A stretch of 64,000 nucleotides of DNA from Hirundichthys speculiger (Eukaryota > Chordata > Actinopteri > Beloniformes > Exocoetidae): positions 1 through 64,000 of the forward strand of contig JAGFBZ010000722.1 of the NCBI GenBank assembly GCA_018398805.1, read 5' to 3'. The notes below the pieces were generated by a model. That model did not search any database, had not been told where the DNA came from, and saw only the letters and a program-made list of their open reading frames with translations. Below are positions 1-11,055 of this stretch, in pieces. The position numbers were made by a program, and so were the translations under genes. Numbering within the stretch: the stretch's first letter is position 1; the number at the start of each line of letters is the position of its first letter.

Positions 1-189
1 AAAAATGTATCTAACATGTTGTCATAAATGCGACAATGTGAAATTAATACACCAATGGAAATGATAACATGACTAAATAAGAGTTCTGAAAGACATTTTT
101 CTGTTGCTGTTTTTTTTTTTTTTACTTGCCATTTTTCTTTAAATAGGATTTAATAATATAATTTTAGTTATTGATATTTGTTTGGGAGT

Positions 190-335
190 CATGATCTGGG
201 TCTCTGCAAAGCACCTAGAGACAGCTTGGATTGTAATGGGCGCTATACAAACAAAATAGAATAGAATAGAATTGAATTGAATTGAATTGAATTGAATTGA
301 ATTGAATTGAATTGAATTGAATTGAATTGAACTGA
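190..335 (+). repeat. L2-type LINE 3' tail with (GAATT)n array
   Basis: The stretch reads as the conserved 3' end of fish L2-clade LINEs: CTCTGCAAAGCACCTAGAGA, then GGCGCTATACAAA, then a pentanucleotide array of GAATA/GAATT units from about 256 to 330. Such short tail repeats are where L2/CR1 elements end and are copied from. No reverse-transcriptase sequence remains upstream, so this is a severely 5'-truncated copy. Confidence 0.7.
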
Positions 336-1089
336 TCATGGATTAAGTCACATGTATGAAACCTGCTGATCTTGTGTTTTATTAAGAAAGCACATTTCAG
401 TGCACAGAGATTTTGAATGAATATTAGGTTCCTCTTGAGATTATAGCCCAGGCTCCCCAGACACATTTTATAAGATATTTTTAAATCATAAATCAATTTC
501 TCCTTCAGCTGAAGGTTTATTTTACTGTCCTTCATTTATTGATCAAAATAACAAAACTGTCAAACAATGAAGAGGCCAGTGTCAAAAGACTGAGGAAACC
601 TACATACGAATAAATGGACAAACATTATGTTTAATGGATTCTTTTTTAAAAAACAACTCTGCATATATCTATTGTGTTGGTACCAAGATTATCATAAAAA
701 AAAGTCATATGCAATTTAATGTTGCAGCAGATCAAAGTTCTCTTGTGCCTCTCTGAGACTAGACGGTCAGTTGACAGTGTCACAAACTTTATTAGGACCT
801 GAGACCGATTCCATCAGAGACGACTAAAACCACCATCAGTGAAGCACAAAGAGACAGAGAACAGATGAGAGTGATGGATGTGGTGCTTGTGTAGCGTGCT
901 ATGGTGTATGCAAATGACGGGTGAGGTTGTGTGATGTTGAATGTGTTGAATGTAAGCCCCTCCCCCCCCGAAGCAGTCAATCAGAGACAGTCAGAGCAGT
1001 GATGTTGATCTCCAACAGCTGTTCAGCAAGAACTGGTGAGTACAGTTCATTAATGATTATTTTTATGTTTTATGGAATGGTTTTATTTT
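336..1089. other. No gene recognised; unclassified repeat-like sequence at 700-1020
   Basis: I see no coding potential. The part at about 860-980 (purine-rich, GTGGTGCTTGTG, then ATGCAAATGA and a C-run) resembles 28380-28460, where a similar order of GTG-rich sequence, TATGTAAATGA and a C-run occurs. These may be two copies of a LINE untranslated region in decayed form. Confidence 0.3.
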
Positions 1090-1136
1090 CCTTCTTGTGA
1101 TTTTATATATCTGTAAAGCACTTTGGATTGCCTTGT
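1090..1136 (+). repeat. Fragment of L2-type LINE tail
   Basis: CTGTAAAGCACTTTGGATTG at 1110 matches the tail seen in antisense at 2341-2420 (GAATTGCCTTGTGTATGAAT). It is short and isolated. From 1137 to 1509 I see nothing recognisable. Confidence 0.45.
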
Positions 1137-2267
1137 CGCCTTGCCACAACCAGCTCTTCAGGCTGAATCGGTTGGTCCTGGTGTGTTGGGTCAAACAAGG
1201 AGGCAGGCTGTCAAAATAAAACAGGAAGTAGAGTTACTAATGATAGAAAAGACCACAAGGAACACAAGAGAAGCAGAGAAAACCAAGAGAACAAAGTAGA
1301 TAGACCTGAAAACAAGAAGACCTAACCCAAACCAAACAGCAGAACCAGATCACTGTAAGTGTTCAGGTGGTGTCCTCTCTGCCTTCCAGATGAGTCTTAA
1401 CACTTTCCTTTAAAAGTTTCAGTTGATCAGAATCAAATTTCAGAAGAACATTATTGGAACTGAATTTGAATTGACCTTTTTTTGTTTTTTACATTTTTCT
1501 CTGTAATGCATACCTGTCAAGTATCCCGTTTTGGCCGGGAAAGTCCCGTATTTTCCTCTTCTCTCGGTCATTTTCCCATATTAGTATTTTTCCCATAAAT
1601 CTCCTGTATTTTAATCTGCGTTATTAAAAAATCATAATACCGCATCGGGCGGAGTTAAAAAAAACTAAAAAAACATTCCCAATCTGAGATCTGTTCACTT
1701 GTCTCGTGATAACTGCCACAGCAGCAGCTACTACAGGTGCTGTAGGTGGAAGATGTCACGAGGTTAGTTTGTGACATCTGATGAGTGACAGCGCATGAAT
1801 AAAAAAGATTGTTACAGAGAATAGGATGTCGTTAGACAACAGAACTGTTTGCGCTCTTCTCTCATGTAAAATAAACTACTCTTGGACCACCAGTCCACAA
1901 ATACACTCCTTCCAAAACAGTCATAAAGAATGTAAAGTCTGCAACAAATGAGTACAACAAGTCATTAAAAGAGTAAAGAAAAGTCACGTGAAATGAGATG
2001 AAAAACTGTGAAAGAAGAGCAATATGAAATGAAAACAATGTGTGGAATTAAAATCAAATGTAAATGTAAATACAAGTAATCTTAAATGAACAAAAAATAT
2101 GCAAATCCCTTAATAAATACTCTTTATATATATACTCCTTTTGTGTTTTCATTTAGGCTATAATGAATGTTCACATTATGTCAACGTGGCTTTATGCACA
2201 CTTCCTGCTGCACTACTTTCCTGAACTTCGGCCAGCTCTTTTGTTTCCTGTGTGCCATTAATTGACA

Positions 2268-2340
2268 AACTAACTAGAAAAGCACTCAGAGAGCACAGAC
2301 CTCCTCCGCCAAGCACAACAGTTTCTCCCATGTAGGCAAA
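2268..2340 (-). repeat. End fragment of a dispersed CTCCGCC repeat
   Basis: In reverse orientation it reads GTTGTGCTTGGCGGAGG followed by TCTGTGCTCTCTGAGTGC and TTTTCTAGTT. The same order occurs at 4300-4360 and at 56265-56315, where a fuller copy is present. Here it directly abuts the LINE tail, as it does on the other side of the inverted LINE pair. Confidence 0.6.
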
Positions 2341-3176
2341 GCAAGTTTATTTGTAGAGCACAATTCATACACAAGGCAATTCAAAGTGTTTTACAAATGC
2401 ATAAAATCACAAGAAGGCAAATAGAATCATTCAATACAAGCATAAAAATAATCAATAATAAATTAAATTAAAAATTAATTAAAATAAAAAAATAAATTAA
2501 ATTAAAAATGAAGGAGTGCAGATAAAATCCTTTCAGTTGTCATCTTCACACATCTAAACAGAACTGTTTTCAGTCTGGATCTGGACACCAGCAGGAGACC
2601 ACTACCTGAGGTTCTCAGAGTCCAGGTTGGTTCATATGGCTCTAACATGTAAGAGATGTACTTTGGGGCCATGAAGAGACTTGTACACAAGTAGAGCTGT
2701 TTTAAAGTCTATTCTCTGAGTGACAGGAAGCCAGAGACCTCAGGACTGGACTAAAATGGTTGTATCTCCTGGTTCTTGTCAGGACCAGTGCAGAGACCTC
2801 AGGACTGGACTAATATGGTCGTATTTCCTGGTTCTAGTCAGGACCAGTGCAGAGACCTCAGGACTGGACTAATATGGTCGTATCTCCTGGTTCTAGTCAG
2901 GACTCCAGCAGCAGTGTTCTGGATGGCACTGCAGCTGTCTTACAGCTGGTTTAGAGCCCAGTGAGCAGGCCGTTACAGTAGTCTAAACTGGTGGAGACGA
3001 ACCCATGGATAAGTCTTTCTAAATCTGGTTTAGACACTATTCCTTTGATTCTGGCAATGTTTTTTAGATGGTAAAAAGCTGCTGATGTTATTTCTTTAAT
3101 GTGGCTGGTAAAGTACAATTCTGAATCCAATATTACCCCTAAATTTCTGACCTGATTTTGAGGCCTCTGGAACATT
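2341..3176 (-). mobile_element. L2/Rex1-type LINE fragment: reverse-transcriptase C-terminus and 3' end
   Basis: Read on the minus strand, 3175-2951 encodes the last part of a jockey-superfamily reverse transcriptase (VRNLGVILDSELYFTSHIKE, then LIHGFVSTSLDYCNGLLTG), followed by a 3' untranslated region containing a 59-bp tandem array and then the typical tail (ATTGTGCTCTACAAATAAAC at 2341-2370). The open frame is short and the element has lost its 5' portion. It meets an oppositely oriented LINE fragment at about 3176. Confidence 0.8.
2732..2908. repeat. Tandem repeat, 59-bp unit, three copies
   Basis: Units start at 2732, 2791 and 2850 with CAGAGACCTCAGGACTGGAC and run through TCTCCTGGTTCT to GTCAGGACCAGTG. 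They differ at only a few positions. The array is inside the 3' region of the minus-strand LINE fragment, so it is either a feature of that LINE family or a later expansion in this copy. Confidence 0.9.
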
Positions 3177-4290
3177 CCCAGAGGCCTTAAAAACTGCTGT
3201 CATTAAGCCTCGTCTAAAGAAGAGCAGTCTTGATGCCACAGTACTGAAGAACTATCGGCCCATATCAAACCTGCCATTCCTTGGCAAAGTCCTAGAAAAA
3301 GTGGTATATATCACAGCTTACTGACTTTCTCCTGTCCAACAATGTTTTTGATAGTTTTCAATCAGGCTCAGGCCCCACCATAGTGAGACAGCCCTGATCA
3401 AGGTGACAAACGATATTCACCTGAACACAGACGCAGGTAAGTCTCAGTCTCAGTCTTAGTTCTGCTGGACCGAAGCGCTGCCTTTGACACAGTTGATCAT
3501 GTGATCTTATGACAGAGATTAGAAGACTGGGTGGGAATCTCTGAAAATGCTTTAAACTGGTTCAGGTCCTATCTGCGGGACAGGAGATACTTTGTTGAAA
3601 TTGGTAACTGTGTCTCAGACCAAATGGCCATGACCTGTGGGGTTCCCCAGGGGTCAATCCTGGGACCCCTATTGTTTAATCTGTACATGCTTCCATTAGG
3701 CCAGCTAATACAGAGCTATAATGTGTCCTACCACAACTATGCAGATGATACTCAGATCTATGTGTCACTGACAGCAGGAGAACATGGGCCTGTAGATTCA
3801 TTGTGTCACTGCATCGAACAGATCAGTGTGTGGATGCAAAACAACTTTCTCCAGCTAAACTCAGACAAAACTGAAATCATTGTCTTGTGACCCACAGAAA
3901 CAAAGAGAAAGTGTTATCAGTCACCTTGAGACTCTCTAGAAACCTAAAAATCAGGTCAGAAATTTAGGGGTAATATTGGTGTTATGTATGCAGTCCTATT
4001 AACATGAGCGATTGTGCTGCACTTGACTCTGCTGCCTTGCCTGTGTGGTGATGTGTGCGTGACTCGGAGTTTGGTTAGTTAAGCCTATCCATTCATTCTG
4101 TTCGCGATTTTTCTGGTTGTTGTAGCTGCTCCCCATTGGAAGTAAAGTGAAGTTGAAATGTGAAACCATTTCATGCCTCGTCATTCTAGGACACAATAAT
4201 TGGATTCAGACTTGAACTTTAACAGCCACATGAAAGCAATTACATCAGCAGCTTTTAGAGTACAAATTGTGCTCTACAAATAAACTTGCC
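3177..4290 (+). pseudogene. L2/Rex1-type LINE reverse-transcriptase fragment, degraded
   Basis: Plus-strand reading gives NYRPISNLPFLGKVLEKV near 3250, AAFDTVDH near 3480, WFRSYLRDRRYF, then the reverse-transcriptase motifs CGVPQGSILGPLLFNLYM (about 3635-3690) and NYADDTQIY (3735-3760) with the two catalytic aspartates. Frameshifts and stops before 3531 and after 3890 break it. The frame resumes after a 219-bp insertion at 4204 (DSDLNFNSHMKAITSAAF), then jumps by deletion to the LINE tail at 4270. No endonuclease domain is present. Confidence 0.85.
3980..4198. mobile_element. 219-bp solo-LTR-like insertion in the LINE
   Basis: The LINE reading is interrupted exactly between two copies of ATTGG (3975-3979 and 4199-4203). 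The opposite-strand LINE fragment shows the uninterrupted sequence with a single ATTGG, so this is a filled target site with a 5-bp duplication. The insert starts TGTTATG and ends ACACAATA and contains no coding sequence. A 5-bp duplication and a TG start suit a solo LTR, but the expected CA end is not exact, so the class is inferred. Confidence 0.65.
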
Positions 4291-4295
4291 CCTGC

Positions 4296-4600
4296 CTATA
4301 TGGGAGAACTGTTGTGCTTGGCGGAGGTCTGCGCTCTCCGAGTGCTTTTCTAGTTAAGGGAGATGTTGAGAAACAAAATTTCGATAACATTGACTGCAAT
4401 GTTATCGAAAATTTGAAAGTGATCCAGAATCCAGGATTTCTTCTGGATTACACCAAAATGAAATCAGTTTTTCCTTTTCACTTTTCTGACAACTCCTGAA
4501 TTATCCTTACTCCTCTGAATTATCTTGTACATAGACGGACAGACAGACAGACAGACAGATAAACACCACGGAAAACATTACCTCATTGGCGGAGGTAATT
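4296..4600. repeat. Rearranged copy of the dispersed CTCCGCC repeat with (GACA)n
   Basis: Starts with the right-end sequence (CTTGGCGGAGGTCTGCGCTC) and then continues with an internal portion in inverted order relative to the copy at 55897-56315, including the self-complementary ATTTTCGATAACATTG-type stretch at 4379-4420, a GACA microsatellite at 4535-4560 and ATTGGCGGAGGTAATT at the end. It is therefore a broken and inverted copy. Its original mechanism of spread is not clear from sequence. Confidence 0.55.
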
Positions 4601-4648
4601 AATCCAGGTGTGTCTGACCTCACAGCAATAGTCAGACACACCTGGATT
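4601..4648. repeat. Perfect 18-bp stem hairpin, 12-base loop
   Basis: AATCCAGGTGTGTCTGAC (4601-4618) is exactly inverted as GTCAGACACACCTGGATT (4631-4648) around CTCACAGCAATA. It sits at the edge of the dispersed CTCCGCC repeat. The stem is too short for a typical microRNA precursor without flanking pairing, which I do not see. Confidence 0.9.
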
Positions 4649-4842
4649 GATCAGTTTGTCCAATAATGGCACACTGGAAACGAAAGAGCTGGCTGAAGTT
4701 CAGGAAGTAAAGTAGCTGTGATTTTAGCTTTTTTGTAAACCAAAAATGTAAGAGATCCTGGAGTTTGGTTGGGAAGGTGTGACTGTTCACGGCGGGTGGC
4801 AGAAAATTTCCCTTATTTTCAAATCCAAAACTTGACAGGTAT

Positions 4843-5499
4843 AATGTAATGTGCTCTGACATTACTTTTGTTGTGAAAAGATCTTTGCAAATTCTCTAAG
4901 TGGAACTTTGTCTTTGTTTCAGTTTTATTGATAAAATTAATTTTCCTGCTGTGACTCTTGTTTGTTCTCTGCTGCTCTGCTTGTTATGTTAAAAATTGCA
5001 TTTTGAGCTAAAGTGCTGTGTCATGAGTCCATGACTTCTGGTCTCGATTCCTGCGTGTTCAAAGGCCACAGTTTTGTTATCGTTCTGGCTCCAACAAGTC
5101 TGCTAAGTTTTGACGCGTAGACGTCTAGAGAACTTATCCAAGGTCCTGATGTTTCATGTGATGTTTAAAGGCAACTGTTTCCTACTGAGACTGGGTCATT
5201 CTGAACCATCCAGCATTCTGTAATGACCTCTCTGAATTTGCATGCAGACTTGGAGAATAAAACTCCGTTTTGCACCTCCGTCGATTGTCAGTGCTTTGTT
5301 TAACAACTGAATTGACTGCATCACCAGAACACAATTAGAGTATAATTTGAGTGTATTCTGATGAGTACAATATGCCCAAATTTCAACATAACACTGCTAA
5401 AACTGTTGTTCATGCTGCACCTCTCTGTCATCTGCCATCAGTCTGACCCCAATGGGTCGTCTTTATCACAGCTTCATCATAGTTATGCTGCTATAGGCC
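4843..5499. other. No gene or repeat recognised
   Basis: Ordinary A+T-rich sequence. No convincing open frame, splice-flanked exon or known repeat end was found. Confidence 0.5.
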
Positions 5500-5501
5500 T
5501 A

Positions 5502-7160
5502 CAGTGATCCCTTGCCACTTTGCGGTTTGAGTACCGCGGTTTTAGTGCTTTGTGGATTTTTTTCAGAAATATATAATATAATTTAAAACATTTTAAAAAA
5601 TCGCGGAAACATCACAGGATGTTTTGTCCGTGTCGTTCTCTCACAGTGAAGAAATGCTGCGAGCCAGCCTGGCCCCTTTAAGAAGGTAGCCTTATGGGTA
5701 ATGGCCTTATGGCCTTATGGGTAATGTAGTGTAGTGTGTGTGTGTGGGACGGCAGAAGAAAACGGGGTTAGATGAAAAGTGGAGTGAGCATAAACAGCAG
5801 CCCAGCGTGTATAGACCTTTTCGGGCCAGCCCCCCCCGGAGTACCCGTACCCCGTCCCACCAGTCCACATGGCGTACTGTGCCACAGAGCAACATTTTCA
5901 CCATTCACCGCTCACCGCTCGCAGATTAACCAGTGTTTTTCTCTTTCTACTAAATATATATTTTTTTTATAATGTCGAGTCGGTCGTCAAGTGGGAATAC
6001 ATGATTCCGTCATAAACTGTGCAAACAATGGCGTGAAAATTCAACAATGGAAGAAGAAAGTATGCGAAATACACAAGCCTTTACTGCACGAAAACTGCCT
6101 TGTTTGCAGAACAAGAAGTTAGGAAAGACGTGGGTAAAAATATCAACAGAAAGGACTTTGTTCCAATGATGAATACAGCTGGGTGAGTTTTCGTTAACAT
6201 TCAATCTCGTACTATTCAGTCTCGCTGAGAGTCCCGGACGATTCTGGCCGAAAGAACAGCAGTATGAGGCTACTGTAGCCCTCGGCACTAGCACAAGCCT
6301 ATAAATCAGTGAATGAATGAATGAATTAGGAGAATGATAAAATAAATTATATATAACATTAACACATAGCTTAATTTACCATTAGCGTTAACGTTACAGT
6401 AGCATAATCTGTATGGCTTGTTGACGTTAGTTATAACCAGCGTTGCATTTTTCATGTATTCTCACAGTTTTTAGTGTTTGGTTATGGCAATAGATCATGC
6501 TATTTCCATAACCATTCATTAAAAACAGCGATAAACTACCTACCTCATCTCTATTGTAACTGGAGGCCACTGCCTAACATCATCAATCATCAATCAAGAC
6601 ATGTCTGCGTTATCCATAACAGATGCTCCACGCTGCTGTGTTTGGGTTACTTAGGGGAGCACCGCACAGTCCAGTTATGTTTGGGCCACTAGGGGGAGGG
6701 GGGCGCATGTCCACAATTTTTAAGTTGAAAAGGTGTATAGATTTACATTCTCTGTTAACCGACAGGAGCCCAACAATACAACCTGTGTGATGTTACAAGT
6801 TCCTGCAGTGCCAGAATAAAGTGCTCGTTCCATGCAGAGAAAACCACTTTTTCTTTTGTTGTTGCTAGCGTGTTAGCTGCTAATTATGAGCCAAAAATAG
6901 CACAATACCAGCAGTTTGTTTACTACAGTTCGGAGATCAGAGGCTGTGAAGGAAATAGACCACAGTTGAGCCTTTGTCTTGTTTCGCTGTAGTGCCTCGC
7001 TACTTTTTGAGGGGGTTTTAAACATATTTTAAACATTTTAAACACATTATTGAGACTCAGGGGGCTCCGGCTCCATATCGTGGATTTTGATAGTTGCGGG
7101 GGGGGGCGCGCGGCCGGTCCCCCTTAACGTAAAATAAAAGTGAAAAATATAGGATCACTG
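5502..7160. mobile_element. TA-flanked DNA transposon (pogo/Tigger-like ends), 1.66 kb
   Basis: Starts CAGTGATCCCTTGCC after TA (5500-5501) and ends GGATCACTG before TA (7161-7162). CAGTGATCC is exactly inverted at the two ends, and the subterminal GTTTGAGTACCGCGG resembles the ends of pogo-like elements. A TA duplication suits the Tc1/mariner/pogo group. The interior holds a decayed THAP-domain exon, unusual for this group, so a nested or captured piece is possible. No intact transposase remains. Confidence 0.6.
6003..6182 (+). pseudogene. Decayed THAP-type zinc-finger exon
   Basis: One frame reads DSVINCANNGVKIQQWKKK, then VCEIHKPLLHENCLVC, which matches THAP spacing (Cys-x-x-Cys-type start, Cys and His in CEIH). 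After a frameshift it continues RKDVGKNINRKDFVP, the W-x-R/DFxP-like part of the fold, and ends at a GTGAGT splice donor (about 6183). At least one frameshift and no start codon in frame make it a relic of a transposase or domesticated gene first exon. Confidence 0.6.
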
Positions 7161-7163
7161 TAC

Positions 7164-7641
7164 TGTTATGGTCTGGGGCAGCCATTTTGGGTTTTTCTTT
7201 GTTTCTGAGTAAAAGTTGGCGTCAACCCCTGTCTCTAATCTTTCCTGTTTTAATTTAAAAGGTCTGTCTCGTCTTTGTTGTTTTTCTCTCTTGCTTCCTG
7301 CTTCCTGCCTTATGTAGTCCTGATTGTCTGCACCTGCCTCTAGTTTGTCCCTCTATTTAAGTCTTGTCATCTCCTCCTGTCTGTGCTGGTCTGTTTTCTC
7401 TTTCTTCTTATGCCCCGTAATTCTTATTTCTTGTGTCCCGTGAGTCTCTTTCTGTTTTTCTGCCCTGGATTCCTGTTTTGATTTCTTTTGTCTTTTTTTT
7501 TTTTTTTTTCCCCCATTTGGATACTTACTTTTTTCGGATTTTCAGTTTAGTTTGGACTTTTTGGTTTTGGTTTTGTTTAATAAATACCCTTTTTTGCACC
7601 TCCTGTGTTTGGGTCCTCCAATTCGCCTCACAAACCTGACA
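7164..7641 (+). mobile_element. Solo LTR of a fish gypsy-type retrotransposon
   Basis: Begins TGTTATGGTCTGG and ends CCTGACA. It contains the pyrimidine-rich body typical of these LTRs, with CTGATTGTCTGCACCTGCC, a TATTTAAG promoter-like box and AATAAATACCC near the end as polyadenylation signal. A related LTR lies at 25754-26107 with the same ordered blocks. No internal gag/pol sequence is next to it and I could not define the short flanking duplication. Confidence 0.65.
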
Positions 7642-8148
7642 CCTACGCTGCAGGGGACTCCAACACGATCTGCTGAGCGGTGTCTCCACTGCTCTTCTCC
7701 TTCTCTCTCTTCTTTTTCTCCTCTTCCCTCCTCATCTTCGCTCATTCCAGCTCATTCCATATATTAATTAGCAGCACAAATTGTTACTGTAAAAACTGTG
7801 CTCCATTTTCTTTCCTGTAGTTTGTTGTGCTGTTTTGCCCCTTTTTTTATCTTTTCTTTCTGTATGTTTGCAGGCCAGCGTTTCCTGAGTTGTTTGCTGA
7901 CTTGCAGGTCCATCCTCTGTCCATCCCAGCGTTTACCTCCACCTGTGAGTGTAGATGGGTTCGGGGTGCCGATGATCTCTAATCCTCTGACCACCTCTGG
8001 TCATGCTCTCCTCTCTCTCTCTGTCCTGTCTCCCCTCCCTTTTTTCTCTTTTTTTTTTTCTTTACCCAACTGGTCTTCAGCAGTAAGGAGGTCCCCCCAT
8101 AAAAATGGATATTTCTATTTGATAAAACTTAATCGTGGCCAAGTCTTT
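7642..8148. other. No gene recognised; pyrimidine-rich
   Basis: T/C-rich sequence with long CT and T runs (for example 7690-7740 and 8010-8060). Open frames here follow from low complexity and have no recognisable domain. Confidence 0.4.
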
Positions 8149-8903
8149 GGGAAAATTCCAGTTCCGCCTTTACCCTCAATCTCAACCCTCACCCTACCCT
8201 TAACCCTCATTTTTAGCCCTCAATCTTGGCTCTCCAAAGTAAGTGTCAGGGCTATCTTGTGACTTAGAAATGGGACACCCCTTGAGTGCAGTTACGTCTT
8301 CAGACAGAAACGTATCATTCCCTGAAATGACACAGGGATAACATTGAAAAGAGCGCTGTATATTCTCTCAATAATATTAGCAAATAACGCAATAGAGGAT
8401 ACATTATTCAGTTCTCCGTCGCTACACAACAAGGTATACAAGTAACGTGAAGCCGACCGGGACCCGCTGGGACCGCCGGCCAAGCCTGCCGGCCTGGACC
8501 GCCGGCATGGACTGCCGGTCTGGCAGCAAACATCGTAAAGTAAAAAAATAAATGTTACGCAACAACGATGTTAATCTATAATAAAAAGTCTCAAACAAAG
8601 ACAATAAGATGGTTGTAACATTTATATCTTTAAGAACTACGTAGATACTTACATTTGTAGCTAGCTTTTTTTGTCGCCATCCTTTTCGAAGATGTCTTGG
8701 CTAAATTACCCAGTGCCTTCTGGGTAGCCCTTACTTCCAAGGGTGGTATCGGAAAATCTCAATTTTGATGGCGATACAGCCCTCAAACTCGTCCCTCAAT
8801 TTGACTTTCTTAGAATCGGGACAGCACTTGCCCTTAGCGGGAGCGCGCATTTTTGAGATTGAGGGTTGAGATTGAGGGTTAAGGGAGGAATTGGAATTCA
8901 CCC
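8149..8903. mobile_element. DNA element with long imperfect terminal inverted repeats
   Basis: The left end GGGAAAATTCCAGTTCC is matched in inverted form by the right end (GGGTGAATTCCAATTCC when reversed), and both are followed inward by iterated ACCCTCAATCTCAACCCTCA. The inverted similarity extends over roughly 60 bases. The centre contains a GC-rich block of repeated CCGCCGG-type words (8450-8520). No transposase domain is visible and no clean target duplication was found. Confidence 0.6.
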
Positions 8904-10832
8904 TTTGTCTTTAGGTCTTTATTCTCAGAATTACTGTGATATAATCGTCTTCAGGTGGTGACAAACAAACACATGTTCGTGCCACATGACTGGAAAACTT
9001 TTTTTTCCCTCTTGACTTGTGTTTCTCTCCTCAAACGAGAGCTGCAGAGGCTGTCTATTGTCGCCACAATAGAGAGATTAGGAGAACGTTGCATTAAACC
9101 AAATGCTAACGTTATAGGAAGTTGTAGGCAGCTTTCCATAGAACTGACACAACAACCAAGGTCTTAACTTTTACGCAACGTTGCTGCAAGTAAAACAAAA
9201 CTTTTCCAGAAAATTCTTGGGGCCAGAAAGCAGGGGATGATCTCAACTATTAAAGAAATTAATAAAGTGGCGGACAAATTCTACTACTGGATGTTTTTAA
9301 GCCTTTTTAACATAAAAAAAAAAACAGAAATAAATGCTGCTTTACACAAAATAGAAAACTGGCATTTAAAAAAAAAAGAAGAAAATTGTCATGTTTTTGA
9401 TCAGACTGTGGTTTTGACTGCAGACAGAAATACAGTCACTGTCTGATAAGCAGGACCAACAAAAGCCTTTAGCAGCACCACAAACTCCCAGACAAAGCAG
9501 CTTCCATCTGCTGAGAGTTCATGATCAGCTCTGCTGCTGAGGTTCACTCAGGTCATGTTCATGTCTGGTGTTTGTTTCCTAAACGTACTGGCAGCTGAAT
9601 CCACATGCGGTGAGCCTTCAGCACTGCACGGCTTAATCTTGCTCAAGAATCAGAGGTGTGTGTTTTCCTGTGTGATTTGGGCAGAGATTATCCTGCAGCT
9701 CCTGTCTGGTGTTTTGTGGCGGTCTGGAGCTCCACCGTCGCCCTCTAGAGTCAGTAAAGCGTCATTACACGTAGTGTGACCCTGAAAACGGGATCCTACA
9801 ACATCCACAGCTGCAAATAAACTATGAAATCCCCTGCATTTAATCTGACTTTGACTTTCTTTCATTTATTTTTGCAGACAGCATGAACTCAGGATATGTC
9901 ATGTTTTATAGGGAATAGAGGTCAAGTCATTTCAGACAGGTGGTATCAGCGGGAGATCGTGATGATGATGTGGTACCTGAAACACTTTATTTATAATGTG
10001 TGGTAGGACTGAGAGTGATAAATGGACATATATCAGCCGTAGCATGATGACCTCAGACAGCTAATGTCAGTCAACTACCTATCTTTGTTCTGCTGTGAAA
10101 CCTGGGTCCTGACATTCACCTTAGTGTCATTTTATTCTGCGGACCACACATCCTCCAACATGGCAACATCATCCCCGGACAGCGACCACCTCTACCAGCA
10201 GAAAGGAGATGCCCCAGGAAGTCAGAGAAGTCTGAGGGGTTCACTTGTCTCTGAATTCTCCAGATACCTGTCTGATGGAAAGGAATCCTGATCCAGAGAT
10301 GCCACCAGGTCCAGAGGGTCTATGACTAACATCCCGGGATTCCAGGACCCTAACTGGTCAGTATTAATGTGACGATGCCGTGGCTGACTGGTTTATATGA
10401 GGAAAAGAAATATTTGAATACTTGTCATACTGGCAGACATCAACAGAACACTGACACCTTCTGGCAACATGTGGCACTGCCACATAAAACACATCTTGCA
10501 CAAAAAATATTTTTATTGAACAGCTGTTGTACTTCAACAAATACATTTGTTTTATCATGCACTTTATAAAAGTCATTTTACCTTTTGAAATTGGTGAAAT
10601 ATGATCTTTTTCTACCAGAAAAGTATGTAGACACAGAAAACAACTATGATTACACTGGCCTGCTTTAACGGCAGGAATTTAGACGTGCAACGGGTCATAA
10701 ATACAACAACAAATATATGAATTTAAGCTCTATCTGAATATAAAAATGACACTAATGACATCATCAATAGCTGCACTAACAAGAATATTTAATCACAAAA
10801 TATCTGCTTTAGCCTGACATTATATGTTAGAG
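8904..10832. other. No gene or repeat recognised
   Basis: Several short open frames exist, but none has a start, domain or splice context I would trust. Confidence 0.45.
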
Positions 10833-11055
10833 CAGGGATGTCTAACAACTCCAGTCCTGAGGACTTCTGTCCTGCAAGTCTTAGATGTTTCCCTCCTTCA
10901 ACACACCTGATTCAAATGAATAAGTCATTAACAGACAGACCCTGACCTAAATGGGTAGTGGTAATTAATTCATTTGAATCAGGTGTGCTGAAGCAGGAAA
11001 ACATCCAACACATGCTAGGACAGCGACCCACGAGGACTGGAGTTTGACACCTGTG
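10833..11055. mobile_element. hAT-type MITE, 223 bp, exact 8-bp target duplication
   Basis: TGTTAGAG flanks both sides (10825-10832 and 11056-11063). The ends CAGGGATGTC and GACACCTGTG are imperfectly inverted, followed inward by ACTCCAGTCCT on the left and GAGGACTGGAGTTT on the right. The middle pairs AACACACCTGATTCAAATGA with TCATTTGAATCAGGTGTG. Too short to encode a protein; it would have been moved by a hAT transposase supplied in trans. Confidence 0.9.

Larger units (their letters stand above)
1510..4842. mobile_element. DNA transposon shell, 13-bp terminal inverted repeats, loaded with nested insertions
   Basis: ATACCTGTCAAGT at 1510-1522 is exactly inverted at 4830-4842 (ACTTGACAGGTAT). 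Just inside, both ends share a CCCGTATTTT / AAAATAAGGG-type stretch. The interior (2268-4600) is occupied by two LINE fragments and pieces of another dispersed repeat, so the shell itself would be only about 1 kb. No clean target-site duplication is visible (GTAATGC on the left, AATGTAATG on the right), and no transposase domain was found. A hAT-type origin is likely from the general look of the ends but is an inference. Confidence 0.5.

Noticed and set aside
139..535. Short open frames over the GAATT array
   Set aside because: They are the array read as protein (repeated FNSIQ) and not genes.
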